NCBI GenBank assembly: GCA_943735955.1
Contig: OX030955.1
Span: 3,939,835-4,003,834 of the forward strand
Origin: Piscicola geometra
Lineage: Eukaryota > Annelida > Clitellata > Hirudinida > Piscicolidae
Direction: 5' to 3'
DNA: 64,000 nt
This document shows, one piece after another, positions 48,366 through 64,000 of the stretch. A program made the translations under genes and the position numbers. The notes below the pieces were generated by a model. It did no database searches and had not been told where the DNA came from. It saw nothing but the letters and a program-made list of their open reading frames with translations. The number at the start of each line of letters is the position of its first letter. The first letter of the stretch is position 1.

Positions 48366-49447
48366 GGGCAAGTCACTTCCAAACCCAACAGGCCATAGGC
48401 TGCTCTATTCTCTTACTGGTCTTTTCTGCTGCTGCTGGTGCACATAGGATGTACCTTTTTTTATTTAGCTCATATCTCTTCAAGCCCTTTGAATTTCTGT
48501 TAGGATTGAATGAGTGAAGACGAATAAGGAAAGAACTTAATCCCTCAGTGGGATGGTTTTCGTAAATAAAAACAATTTTATGCACTAGCTTTCATGTAAA
48601 ACACTTAAAAATTTGTTTTTACTAACTTCAAACTTTGAATAAAATAAATTTAAAGTACAAAGTTGTTCATTATCTTTAGACTTGCATAACTTATTATTAT
48701 CGCTCAATGAGGTTCATTTCATAGCTATTAAATGCCTTTTAAGGCAGTAATTTTTTCTTGGAAAGCCAATAAGTTTAACTTCAAGCCCTTCTTCAAACAA
48801 ATTTGTTAACACACTTTCACTAAAATCTACCGGAATGGTGAAAATCGTCTCCAAAGTAACATGTTTATGCATTGAAACCTCCATGAAATATTTCTTTTTA
48901 CCATACAGCTATTTATAGAACTGAGCATGACGTCACTCTGAAACGTGTCATTGCAGTGATGTACCACCTAGATGTAGATTATCTACATCGTTGATTAGCT
49001 GCTTATTCTTAATTTCAAGAATAGCAAAATCCAATATTTAAGACATTTCTTATAGGTGTTTTAAACTTTTTTTGTAAAAATGTTTTAAATTTAAACTTTT
49101 TAGTTTCTATTATAATAATTTATTATCGAATTTCATTATAATAATTTGATATAATTTAGTCATTTTAAATTGTGACAACCCAAATCTTTTGGTAATTTTA
49201 ATTTACAAATAGGTTTTAATTTACGAAAAAACTTATTATAATAACTTAAAATTTTAACTGTTTCTTAAAAAGATTGTTATTAAATTAACATTTAACGCAG
49301 AGGTGTTTATTTAAAAGATTGCTTCAAGTTTAAAGTCGAACTGTGGTGACTGAACAAATTGCGAATATATCCGTAATTTGGTTTTTATTTGTTTATTTAA
49401 CAATTAAATATCAAAAAGTGAAGTTTTTTTAGCTAATTGAAGACAGC
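48366..49447. other. Upstream region of the riboflavin transporter
   Basis: No exon or repeat is recognised. The segment nearest 49447 probably holds the promoter and 5' UTR. Confidence 0.35.
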
Positions 49448-50975
49448 ATGACTTTCTTCAAGTTCACAGCAGTCTCAATTCCAGTTTACTGCCTCATCGC
49501 CCTCTTCGGCATTTCTTCATGGGTAGACATAGTTGGCTTGTGGGTGGAGTTGCCTCTTATCATCAATCACCTGCCCGAACGTTGGAAACTCCCTTCGTAC
49601 ATGGCTTTGGTGATTCAACTGTCCAACATTGCACCAGCCGTCTACAGCATCGTTTCCAAGTGCAGGGCTTCAACCAGGAGTGGCGAAAACAAGGGTTCTG
49701 CTGACGCACATCGAACTAAAGATGTCGTTTTATCTTTTTTGATCATTTTAATTGAGGCAGTGTCCATCTTTTTATTATCATTTTTCTGGGACAGAACAAT
49801 GTTCATTGGAGGCACTGAAAGGAGTGTGGCACTGCTCACTCTGCTGGCGTTTTGCTCATTGTGCAGTTGTTTGTCTTCTCTGGTGTACTTGCCCTACATG
49901 GCCAGGTATCCTTCCTTCTACTTGTCAGCCTACTATGTGGGTCAAGGTCTTTCTGGCTTGCTTCCAGGCATGCTCGGGCTGGTGCAGGGTCTTGGAGGAG
50001 ATCCAACCTGCGTCAACAGAACTCAAGTGAGCAACTCTTCATGCCACGGAAACTGCTCATTTGAGACCACTTCACTGGTCGCAGTCTATCCTGAGCCTCG
50101 CTTTTCAGTGGAGATTTTCTTCCTGATGGTGGTGGCCATTCTGGTGATGAGTGCTGTGGCCTTCTATCTTCTAAATTTCACCAAACTCAAACGCCATCAG
50201 TCGCCGAAGGCAGGCGAGCAGAAGAAGATCTACATTCTGGAAGAGGAGAAGAGAGAAGAGGACAACATGGTAGGAGAGGAGCACATTCCAAGCGTGAAGG
50301 CAGCAACCATCAGTCGCAAGGACAGGGGCACTGTGCTCTTCCACCTAGTGCTGGTCTTTCTTCTGAACGCCTGCACCAACGGAATCCTGCCTTCCACGCA
50401 GTCGTACACTTGTCTGGCGTACGGAAACATTGTGTACACCCTGGTGATCCGTTTGTCGTCAATCGTCGGCTCCATCTCCTCCCTCTCTACCATGTTCCTG
50501 CCCAAGCCGACTGCCCGGGTGCTGGGCTGCCTCACCAGCTGTGGCCTCCTTGTCGTCGTCTTCCACCTTGTGCTGGCCTTCCAGTCCCCCCACCCCCTCT
50601 TGCAACACCACCCCATGGGACCTGTTCTTGTGGTATTTACATACCATTGTCATCATCAAAAACGTTATCACCATTATCATCATTGTATACTTCTTTGTTT
50701 TCCAATCATCCTCCTGCTTCCATCATCATCACCATCACCACAATCATAATCACCACCACCACAACCACCAGGTCTTCTCGACACTCTTCATGACAGCATG
50801 TTTCTCATTCACGAGGGTGTCGGTCTCATCAGTGCTGCACGAGTTGGGTGGTCGTAGGGTGCTCGTGTGGTGTGGAGGGGTCACCCAGGTGGGTTCCTTC
50901 ACTGGCGCTGTGCTCGCCTTTTCTCTGATCAACTTCACCAACCTCTTCACCAGTGCTAAGCCCTGTCAAAGTTGA
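49448..50975 (+). CDS. SLC52A: Riboflavin transporter, SLC52A (RFVT) family
   Basis: This is a plasma-membrane carrier for vitamin B2. Two exons, 49448-50632 and 50772-50975, join in phase to 462 residues, the usual family length. The N-terminus reads LFGISSWVDIVGLWVELPLI then LPSYMALVIQLSN, the family signature. Further matches are ARYPSFYLSAYYVGQGLSGL, LPGMLGLVQGLGG, NACTNGILPSTQSYTCLAYG and the C-terminal GVTQVGSFTGAVLAFSLINF. About ten or eleven hydrophobic helices are visible, with a Glu/Lys-rich cytosolic loop near residues 255-290 and N-glycosylation sequons (NRT, NSS, NCS) in the preceding luminal loop. Reading through the intron would give a shorter protein lacking the last helices, so the spliced form is favoured. 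The three paralogues of vertebrates cannot be told apart here. Confidence 0.94.
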
Positions 50976-51316
50976 TCATCATCATTATCACCACCCTTAA
51001 CATCATCATTACCACTAATCTCACCATCATCATCATTAACAATGCTTCAAGGTTACCATTGTTATTTGAATTATTTATAAATTCATGCACCATCAAACTT
51101 TGTGAATTGGAAAACTTAGGGAATTGTATCATTTGTGCTGGTTAGAAACCGTCAAGCTGTATCATATATGGTTGCTAGAGATGACTGCTTGATGGAATAC
51201 GCTGTTTGCATTCTAGTAGTTTGTATGCGGTGTTGTGAGGTCAATGTTGTTCTCACTGTAGAAGCTCGCTGTTGTGTTGTAGTAACTGACGAATATATAA
51301 CGGTGAGAATACATTC

Positions 51317-51348
51317 ATTTTTATTGGAATATGTATTCCAATAAAAAT
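51317..51348. terminator. Perfect 15-bp inverted repeat containing AATAAA on both strands
   Basis: The arm ATTTTTATTGGAATA is followed by TG and its exact reverse complement. Each arm supplies CCAATAAA on one strand, so both strands carry a polyadenylation hexamer. It lies about 365 nt past the SLC52A stop and could be that gene's 3' end signal. Confidence 0.5.
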
Positions 51349-51984
51349 ATTTATATGACGATGATGAGGAAGACATAAACATTTTTGAATACTCAATGAC
51401 TTAATGAAATAATATTTAGCAGCAATAATTCATAAGTTAGTGCCATGTTTTCTGCATGGGATCTTTAGGCGATGCTTTTTCATATATTTTTCATTATCAT
51501 AATATGTTTTTATTTTTTAATTTATATTGTTTTTGTTATTAGTTTATTTATAATTTTATTATGCTTTTTTATTATTCTTTCTAATTTTAATAAAAATTAA
51601 ATTTTAATTTGCCTCTGTTACTTGCATTTGATGAGGATTGTATATGAAAACATAAATGATAGTCATGTCAAATTAGTTAAGTTAGGAAACTTCATTAAAT
51701 CAAACTTGACATTTTATTAATTTTATATGAGTTAAAAATTGTAGTCTTCACACCTCATTGGATCCTAGGGCACAAGAAATCTTTTCAAGTTTTATTGAAT
51801 AAAAATAATAAAGTTCTAATGGCTTGAATTAAAATTATAAAATTTATATGTTGATCTTAACAGCAGCTGCCATCTTAACAGCCGCTTTAACCAGTCGATA
51901 ATTTATCTAATAAATTGTTTAAGGTTCAATATTTTAATACTTAGCCTTTAAATAAAAAATAATTATTATTAATTATAAAGGTTT

Positions 51985-52075
51985 TTTGGATCTGTTTTAC
52001 ATTTCCGCCACAAACAAAGGTTTACAACGTATTCAACGTAAACTTTTGTTTGTGAAACAGACCCGGTTTTTTTTA
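51985..52075. repeat. Imperfect fold-back (MITE-like) element
   Basis: The left arm (TCTGTTTTAC, then CACAAACAAAGGTTTAC) pairs with the right arm (GTAAACTTTTGTTTGTG, then GAAACAGA) around a short centre containing two AACGT units. The left arm has about 12 extra bases. No transposase is nearby, and target-site duplications are not clear. Confidence 0.5.
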
Positions 52076-52399
52076 CCGTCGGGTTTTTATGTCTGTTAAG
52101 GTATGGCTGAAAAGAACTAGGCACAACATATTTAGTCTTGGCTAGGGCATCTTCTGCACCATCAACCCCACTGCCAAGATGATTCAGAGATTATGATGTG
52201 GGATTATTTTGTGGGAATGATAGTGTTGTGGTGATGTTGAAAATGCTATATTGGTAATGATAGTGATTCTATGGTGATGATGATGATATGAGTGAGATTG
52301 GATTCTGCTTCTTAGGTGACATGCTGTCTGCAGGTGAGGCTGCTGCCATAACCGATGCAAGTGTGCATGGGAAAAATTTCGTCATTTTCTTCTTCTACT

Positions 52400-52840
52400 G
52401 ACAAACAGACATCTTCCTCTATCAACCAGAAGTCGTGTGTACACCTCATGTGTGAGGAGTACAATGTTGCACACTTCTGAGACTTGGGCTGTCATCACAA
52501 CCAGGCCATGATCTGTTGGATGTGCAACATCAAATCAAAAGATCTCATCAGCTCAGATGAACTCAAAAAAATGATAGGAGAAGAATGAGGTAGTTTGGGC
52601 ATTTGGAACGTGTATGGTGGATGGATCAACAAGGTTAGAAGAATGGAGGTTTCTGGAACGAAACGATCAGGCAGGCCAAAGAAGATGTGGAAAAAGGTAG
52701 TGCAGAAAGACCTCAAATACCTGGAGGCATGCAGCACTGATGTCCATGACAGAAAGGAATGGAGAGAGATTGAGACTTTTCAGAAAGGCCCCACCCTTGG
52801 GAGAGTAAAAATTGGCCTGTATAACAAAAACCCGGAGATG
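52400..52840 (+). mobile_element. Decayed retroelement reverse transcriptase C-terminal remnant
   Basis: Translating in shifting frames gives STMLHTSETWAV, then CWMCNIKSKDLISSDELKKM, then FGHLERV, then TKRSGRPKKMWKKVVQKDL. This is the order found downstream of the polymerase domain in many invertebrate non-LTR-type elements (SETWA, MLRWMCG, RISSEEL, WFGHVER, GRPRKRW). Stops and frame changes separate the pieces, so it is a dead copy. The 91-codon frame at 52595-52870 is part of it. Confidence 0.75.
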
Positions 52841-53059
52841 ATGATGATGATGGATGAGAAGGTTGGTTAAATAAATTATAAAGATGATTTTTGTTTGTTT
52901 GAATTTTTATATTTATTCCTAATGAGGTTTAGAGACTTTTATTTGATATATCTTTTGCAGAGCGCTTTTGAATTGTATAGAAAGCACTTATAGGCTTGTT
53001 ACATTTTAGATTAGATTAGATGAATTATCATTAGTATCACCAAGTCAAAATGACAAATT

Positions 53060-53065
53060 TTTATT
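53060..53065 (-). terminator. AATAAA polyadenylation signal candidate for the C/EBP-like gene
   Basis: On the minus strand the hexamer lies about 105 nt after the stop at 53168. Position is the only support. Confidence 0.35.
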
Positions 53066-53167
53066 TATAATACAAAATCTTGATACAAATTCAATAAAGT
53101 AATAATTTATCAGTCAATTATGGCGAACACAATAAATTAACTTAAATCATGTCCAAAATATTTCATT

Positions 53168-53485
53168 TCAGCGATGTGAAGAATCTTTGGTGCTGTATTC
53201 GTGATCTAACTTGAAGTAATTCGGTTGGATTTCTTCACATTCTATCTCCTTCTCGGACTTCACTTGCGACAAGAGAAGCCCTCGTATCACGTCGATCTCT
53301 TTGGAAAGAAGAGAAACAGTCATTTCGAGAGATTCATTTTCATCTTTTAACTTCTCCACTTTTTCAGACACCATTTGAGCTTTTAAACGACTCTTTTCCC
53401 TACTCTTCTTAACCGAGATGTTATTGCGCTCCCTCTTTAGTCGATATTCGTCGGCTTTTAAATTTTTGGCAGACTTTTTAGTCAT
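53168..53485 (-). CDS. CEBPG: C/EBP gamma-like bZIP transcription factor
   Basis: A small nuclear DNA-binding protein of 105 residues in one uninterrupted exon. The basic region is DEYRLKRERNNISVKKSREK at residues 11-30, with the RxxRERNNxxVxKSR pattern specific to C/EBP. It is followed by a leucine zipper (VEKLKDENESLEMTVSLLSK) with leucine or methionine at heptad positions. There is no N-terminal activation domain, which matches C/EBP gamma, a short family member that works mainly as a heterodimer partner. The short acidic tail is unconserved. It is head-to-head with the CCP6-like gene, 276 bp between coding starts. Confidence 0.92.
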   Translation of the reverse strand: MTKKSAKNLKADEYRLKRERNNISVKKSREKSRLKAQMVSEKVEKLKDENESLEMTVSLLSKEIDVIRGLLLSQVKSEKEIECEEIQPNYFKLDHEYSTKDSSHR

Positions 53486-53761
53486 TTTGATTTTTTAAAT
53501 ATAATATTTTTAAAATAAATTAATTTTGAATTTAAGACAAAAGTCTGAGAGGGAATACGGCAGATCGGAATTGCATCACTCATTAAAAATAAAGTTTTGA
53601 TTTATTTTTTTCCTTACTTTTGAAAAGCGCTGAGTTTCTTTTGAAAAATAGTTTATTTATGTAAAAATTTATTATTTTAATTATAAATATTTTCATGATT
53701 TTTTCAATAACAAAAAATATAAAATAAAAACCAAGTTGTCTTGGAAAAGAATTGCACCTGG
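53486..53761. promoter_or_regulatory. Probable bidirectional promoter between C/EBP-like and CCP6-like genes
   Basis: Only 276 bp separates the two divergent start codons, so both promoters and 5' UTRs must share this interval unless 5' non-coding exons lie elsewhere. I see no clear TATA box or CCAAT array in it. Confidence 0.5.
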
Positions 53762-55524
53762 ATGATGGCAAGCAAGAAAGCTGAATCAGGTCCGTTTATA
53801 ATTCTCTTCAAATATATGAATAATCATTGAAACCATTTCCTTTTAGAAAGTGACTCTGATTTGTACGATGACCAGTTAGCAGCAAACGTCTGCCACACCA
53901 CGGTCTTCCCTCCATTCTATGTGGGACCTCGCAGAAGAGGGCATCTTGTCTTTAATGCTGACTTCGACTCAGGTGATGAAAGATGAATAGCGCTAGAAAG
54001 TGGAAGATTTTATAATGTAACAAACATTTTTCTCGTTAAAGCTACCATTACTATCAGCAATCGTTATTTTCCTCACACCAACACCATCTCCAAGGCAACC
54101 TGGCTCATGTTGAGTGCGTTTCAGAGTTCGAGTATGACTTGTACATTCGCCATGACACCTTCAACGCCAGGTGAACTGGTCTTTAGAAACTTCGAACGCT
54201 TTTTTTGCTTCTGAAAAAGCGTATACAAATAATTAGTGATTGATTGATTGAATGATTGATTGAATGCCGTTCAGTCTCATTCATTATGACAAAAAATTAA
54301 CACGGTCTAAGTTACTTGATAAATTATTGAACGGTGTTACGCCTAAATTATTAAATAGTTATTAAAGAATATGTAAAAAAAGAAAGAAAGTAGAGTCGAC
54401 AGTACTTGTTGCAGATGATGATGATGATGAAAATGGTGGTGATAAAAGCATTACTAAGCTTGAGCTTGTCTTGATGCTCTTGCTCGATTAACTCTTGCAC
54501 GCTTCCCCAGGTTCCGGGTGTGGTTCAACTTCTGCGTAGAAAACTTTCTGCCAGAGCAGGTAGTGACGATGCTTGTGATTATGATAATGATGCTACTAAT
54601 GATCAATATTTCTGTATACCACCATTATCTCTGCTAATTTCCAAAACTTTACCCATCACAACCGCATAAACATTAACACCCACCACCAAATAAAAATATC
54701 AACCAGTCTTGATAAAAAAACGCCAACAAACACAACGACAAGGACAACAAAAACCACACTAGAGAGTGATCTTCAACGTGGTGAACTTCAGCAAGAGCAA
54801 GTCCTTGTACAGAGACGGCATGAGTCCCGTCGTCAAATCAGTCATGCACCCTGAGTGGTTGGTGCTCGCACTGACACACATTCACACACACACACAGACA
54901 CACACACGTACACACATACACACACATATGAACACATACACACACATATGAACACATACACACACACACGCACACAGGATGAGGGTGCCAGAGAAGCAGG
55001 TCTTCTATTACAGATGCCCCAGCAGAGCTCGCAACTATGTGATGTCGTTCTCTTTTTGCTTCGGTGATCTCGAGAGAACTGATGAGGTTTTGCCAGGTTG
55101 TTCGCAAAGTGTTTGCAGCTTCGGTAAGAACGGAAGCAGCCAGAATGAAAAGTCAATAGATGGTTTTGATGATGGTGCTGGACGGGAATCGGAGGGTTGC
55201 CAGACTATAAATGACGAACAGCAACTAAGCAAGTCAAACAAGGAAGAAAACAAAAATAATAATAACAACAATCAAGAAACTTCAAACAACAACATAAACA
55301 AATGCAACAACATTTACCAATTTGCCTACTGCTACCCGTACAGCGTAACTAAGCTACAAAACCACCTCGACAAGGTGGAGATGAAGAAGTTGCCCTACTT
55401 CCACCGACATCTCCTAGCCATCACCAATGTAGGTATGTGTGTGTTTGTGTGTTCGTGCGTGTGTGTGTGTGGGTGTGTTTGTGTGTGTGTGTGTGTGTGT
55501 GGCTGTGTGTGCGTGCGTGCGTGT

Positions 55525-55556
<32 letters not shown>

Positions 55557-55558
55557 GG

Positions 55559-55611
<53 letters not shown>

Positions 55612-56209
55612 TGTGTGTGTGGGTGTGTGTGTGTGTTTGTAAAATCTTTTCATCATGGACTTCATAACATAAAGAAGTCCATGCTTTTCATGTATCCTAA
55701 AACACAATTAAAGCAAAAAAGAAGAGTTGATCTCATCGTCATAACAAGCAGCAAAAAGAAACAAAATAAGAACAACAATAACAACAGAAACAACCACCAC
55801 AATGACACCAACAATGACACCAACAATGACATCAACAACACACACAACAACATCGGCAACAACAAAAAGTTCCACACCGACACCAACAACACCAACAACA
55901 CGCACAATAACTCCGACAACAACACACACAACAACAATACAACAAACAATGGCAAGAGAGTAGTCTTCATAACGGCTAGAGTCCACCCTGGCGAGACTCC
56001 CTCTTCGTTCGTTTGTGAAGGTGATCTCTTTTTCATCATCATCATCATCATCGTCATCATCATTATCATAATCACAGGCTTCATAGACTTCATGGTATCG
56101 AAGCATCCGATGGCGAGGCAGCTGAGAGAGAAGGTGGTCTTCAAGGTGGTGCCCATGCTCAACCCTGACGGAGTGCATGCCGGCAACTATAGGTACACGT
56201 ACACACACA

Positions 56210-56307
<98 letters not shown>

Positions 56308-56312
56308 CACAT

Positions 56313-56347
<35 letters not shown>

Positions 56348-58016
56348 CATACACACACACAGGTGTTCAGACATGGGGCGTGACTTGAACAGACAGTGGC
56401 TGGAGCCTTCTCCATGGTGCCAGTCAGCTGTTTACTGCGTTAAAGACATGCTCTTGAGGCTAGACGAGGTGTCTTTCGTGTCATCATCATCATCATCACC
56501 ACCTACCCCCCTTCCCCCATTATCCTCATCATCACCATTATCTCCATTCTCATCTTCATTATCCTCATCATCACTGTCATCATCATCAGAAGGGGGAACT
56601 CGACTTCTACATAGATCTGCATGCTCACTCCACACTCACCAACGGGTTACAGTCTTTTCCATTCCCATCCTCCACACAAACCTCACTATTAAATAGATTT
56701 TCTCCAATCAGTTCTCACAAACTTCTGAAACTACGAATGAACACACTAACCACACCAACCACACTACACTAACCACACCACACTTACCACACCAACCACA
56801 ACACACTAACCACACCACACTAAGCACACCAACCACACTACAGTAACCACACACACTACACTACGGTAACCACACCAACCACATCACGACACGCAAATAC
56901 CACCACAAAAAACCAACCTCACCACGACACACTACAACCACACGCACCACCTCTAGCTTCATGTACGGCAACGCATACGACGACTCAGAGCGACATCTGA
57001 ACACTTGCGTCCTTCCAAACCTCTTTGCCCTCAACGCACGAGACTTTTCACTCTCAAACACCAACTACAACAACGATGTTAACAAGATGGGAACGGGAAG
57101 GAGGTGTGTCTAATACGATTTCAATTATTATATTATATAATTTAATTAAAAGAATTGAAAGAGGTATTCATTTTCAAATCGATTTTGAAAATTTTATAAA
57201 TCGTGAAACCTTTCTAAATTATTTGAAACATCTATAAGAAGTCAGCTCATCAAAACCGCTGTAGTCGGTTGAAGTTGTAGTCTACAGAGATGCTTTAAAG
57301 AAGATTCCATCTGAATAATAATTCCACGTTTCAACAAATTCATACTTTTTCTGGCAGCCAAACTTTAATGCATGCTTTTCAATGCGATCGAGGTTACAGC
57401 AGCATTCTGCATCATACAGAACACTGGGAGAAATTCTTTCTGAACGCTGCCACTGCTACACGCTAGAAGTGTCCTTCCACAGCTTCCGACTCCAAAACAC
57501 CGCTTCTCTCGTCTCCTACACCACGCAGTCATGTAGGTGCCAGTTTCAATTATGGCTTAATTAGGCTTTATTACGCTTGATCAGTCTTAATTAGTAGCTA
57601 TTTAAAATATTGCTTTTTTAAAATTATTCTTCTAGTGTATTCAATATTACTTTGTGGTTTCATTGAAATTATTCCTAAATTGTTAAAACTTTTGATAAAA
57701 TCAAACTTAAAGTTAAAAATAAATTTCATCAAAACTTTCTACTCTTTACTAATATAGCATAATTCAAAAAAGTTCATCTAGTTTACAAATAAAGAAATAA
57801 AATTATTCTTAGAGACATGCAACGTTTATTGTGAAATTTATGAAGAATTTTAAACTTTAGTTTTTCCCAGCAGATAAAAAACTGGGAGAAAACTTGGCGC
57901 GCACTTTCTTCCACTACTACAGCTCTACTGGTCACTTGTTGGAAGACCCCACCAGGAACCCCTGTTGCAAGCAGACTGCCGCTATGAAGAAAAAAGACGA
58001 AAATTATGACGTTTGA
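53762..58016 (+). CDS. AGBL4: Cytosolic carboxypeptidase 6-like (tubulin deglutamylase)
   Basis: CCP6-type M14 metallopeptidases remove glutamates from tubulin and other polyglutamylated proteins. Thirteen exons join in phase to 603 residues: 53762-53789, 53847-53972, 54095-54170, 54511-54559, 54763-54857, 54978-55428, 55714-56020, 56078-56192, 56363-56468, 56590-56645, 56957-57103, 57420-57532 and 57874-58016. The N-terminal CCP domain is intact ([54 protein letters not shown]). Zinc ligands are present: His and Glu in [10 protein letters not shown] and the third His in DLHAHST. The substrate Arg and Asn-Arg are in [15 protein letters not shown], and the catalytic Glu is in CYTLEVSF. Asn-rich inserts sit in exons 6 and 7 and account for the extra length over human AGBL4 (about 500). 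Several introns consist largely of CA, GT or CAT repeats. Confidence 0.94.
54876..54977. repeat. (CA)n tract in CCP6-like intron 5 running into the acceptor
   Basis: Imperfect CA repeats with CATATG variants fill the intron and end in ACACGCACACAG at the start of exon 6. Confidence 0.9.
55433..55640. repeat. (GT)n tract at the start of CCP6-like intron 6
   Basis: GT repeats with CGT and GGT variants begin a few bases after the donor GTAGGT of exon 6. Confidence 0.95.
56197..56362. repeat. (CA)n tract forming CCP6-like intron 8
   Basis: CA repeats make up essentially all of the 170-bp intron and end directly in the acceptor CACACAG of exon 9. Confidence 0.95.
56746..56945. repeat. ACCACACCAACC-type minisatellite in CCP6-like intron 10
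   Basis: Irregular units near ACCACACCAACCACACTACACTA are built almost only from A, C and a few T on the plus strand. The array fills much of the 311-bp intron. Confidence 0.85.
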
Positions 58017-58515
58017 TGTTTCTGCAGCCTTCTTTAGTAGAAAATAGATGAAAAAATTATTCTTTCATTTGACATTTGTTATTTTATCCAAAAACCTGTA
58101 TAATATTCATTTGGAGAATTTCGTTTGAGAGACTAACATAATTAAAATGAAATTGAAATATTTATTTTTTGAAGAAATGTCTGTTTTTTATAAGTTTTGT
58201 TTATAAAAAAATATTATTAACATTTTGCATTAATTTATGAAATCTTACAAATATAATATTTGAGTCAGCCATGATGTGTGTGTGTTGTTATTAGATGGCT
58301 TTGAAACAAAAGTGTCTTTAATGAACCGTTATAATCTTAAATAAGAAATGTAAAAAATAGTTAATGTGTATTTATAGCGTTGAAACGAGTACTTTTTGCA
58401 AAACAATGATTCTATTTCGTGTATTCTAATTTACCGCTTTACATGTGAATAAGCCAAGCAATTTTCACAGTAAATAAATACATAAATGAATTTTTAGTTT
58501 ATAAAATTGTTTCCA
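58017..58515. other. Intergenic between the CCP6-like gene and the right-edge gene
   Basis: AT-rich sequence that should contain the 3' UTR of the first gene and the promoter of the second. No further gene is seen. Confidence 0.4.

Positions 58516-64000
<5,485 letters not shown>

Noticed and set aside
52595..52870. 91-codon frame as an independent gene
   Set aside because: It matches one piece of the retroelement C-terminal region, with the other pieces in other frames nearby.

Overview
This is animal nuclear DNA. It is AT-rich, its genes are split by many small spliceosomal introns, and it holds long microsatellites and tRNA-derived SINEs. The gene set (Sp-type zinc finger, FEZF, C/EBP, 14-3-3 epsilon, SYD-1 carrying a PDZ domain) fits a bilaterian invertebrate. 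The PDZ on SYD-1 argues against a vertebrate. I cannot name a phylum. There are no bacterial operons, CRISPR arrays or viral genes.

Layout. 0.8-5.7 kb (+): a complete 17-exon mitochondrial methylcrotonoyl-CoA carboxylase beta gene. 6.5-13.6 kb (+): a CCDC9-family gene swollen by Asn/Gln and Gly/Val repeats. 13.6-19.3 kb: mostly unannotatable DNA with one SINE. 19.35-21.2 kb (-): FEZF with an eh1 motif and six C2H2 fingers. 22.0-22.5 kb: a (GTA)n block. 25.2-26.1 kb (+): a two-exon histamine N-methyltransferase-like gene. 26.6-27.0 kb: one SINE inserted in another. 27.7-31.9 kb (-): SYD-1 (PDZ-C2-RhoGAP). 35.2-37.7 kb (-): 14-3-3 epsilon. 38-42 kb: SINE, minisatellite, and long (CA)n and (ACT)n blocks. 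43.3-45.3 kb (+): an Sp-like factor with a Btd box but only two zinc fingers. 46-49 kb: repeats and a LINE tail. 49.4-51.0 kb (+): a riboflavin transporter (SLC52A). 52.4-52.8 kb (+): a decayed retroelement. 53.2-53.5 kb (-): a C/EBP gamma-like gene, head-to-head with the 13-exon cytosolic carboxypeptidase CCP6/AGBL4-like gene at 53.8-58.0 kb (+). 58.5 kb to the window end (+): a large gene I do not recognise, with Gln-, Asn- and Thr-rich stretches and candidate SUMO motifs; it runs off the right edge.

The genes form no pathway. This is ordinary mixed animal gene order, and neighbours look independent except for the probable shared promoter between the C/EBP and CCP6 genes. Exon models were built by hand from splice sites, reading-phase continuity and remembered family motifs. 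In every multi-exon gene the exon lengths sum to a multiple of three, or stay in phase to the window edge. I see no clear new biological system. The best leads are the unidentified right-edge gene, the two-finger Sp-like protein, a GC-AG intron in FEZF, repeat-built splice acceptors, and unclassified repeats.
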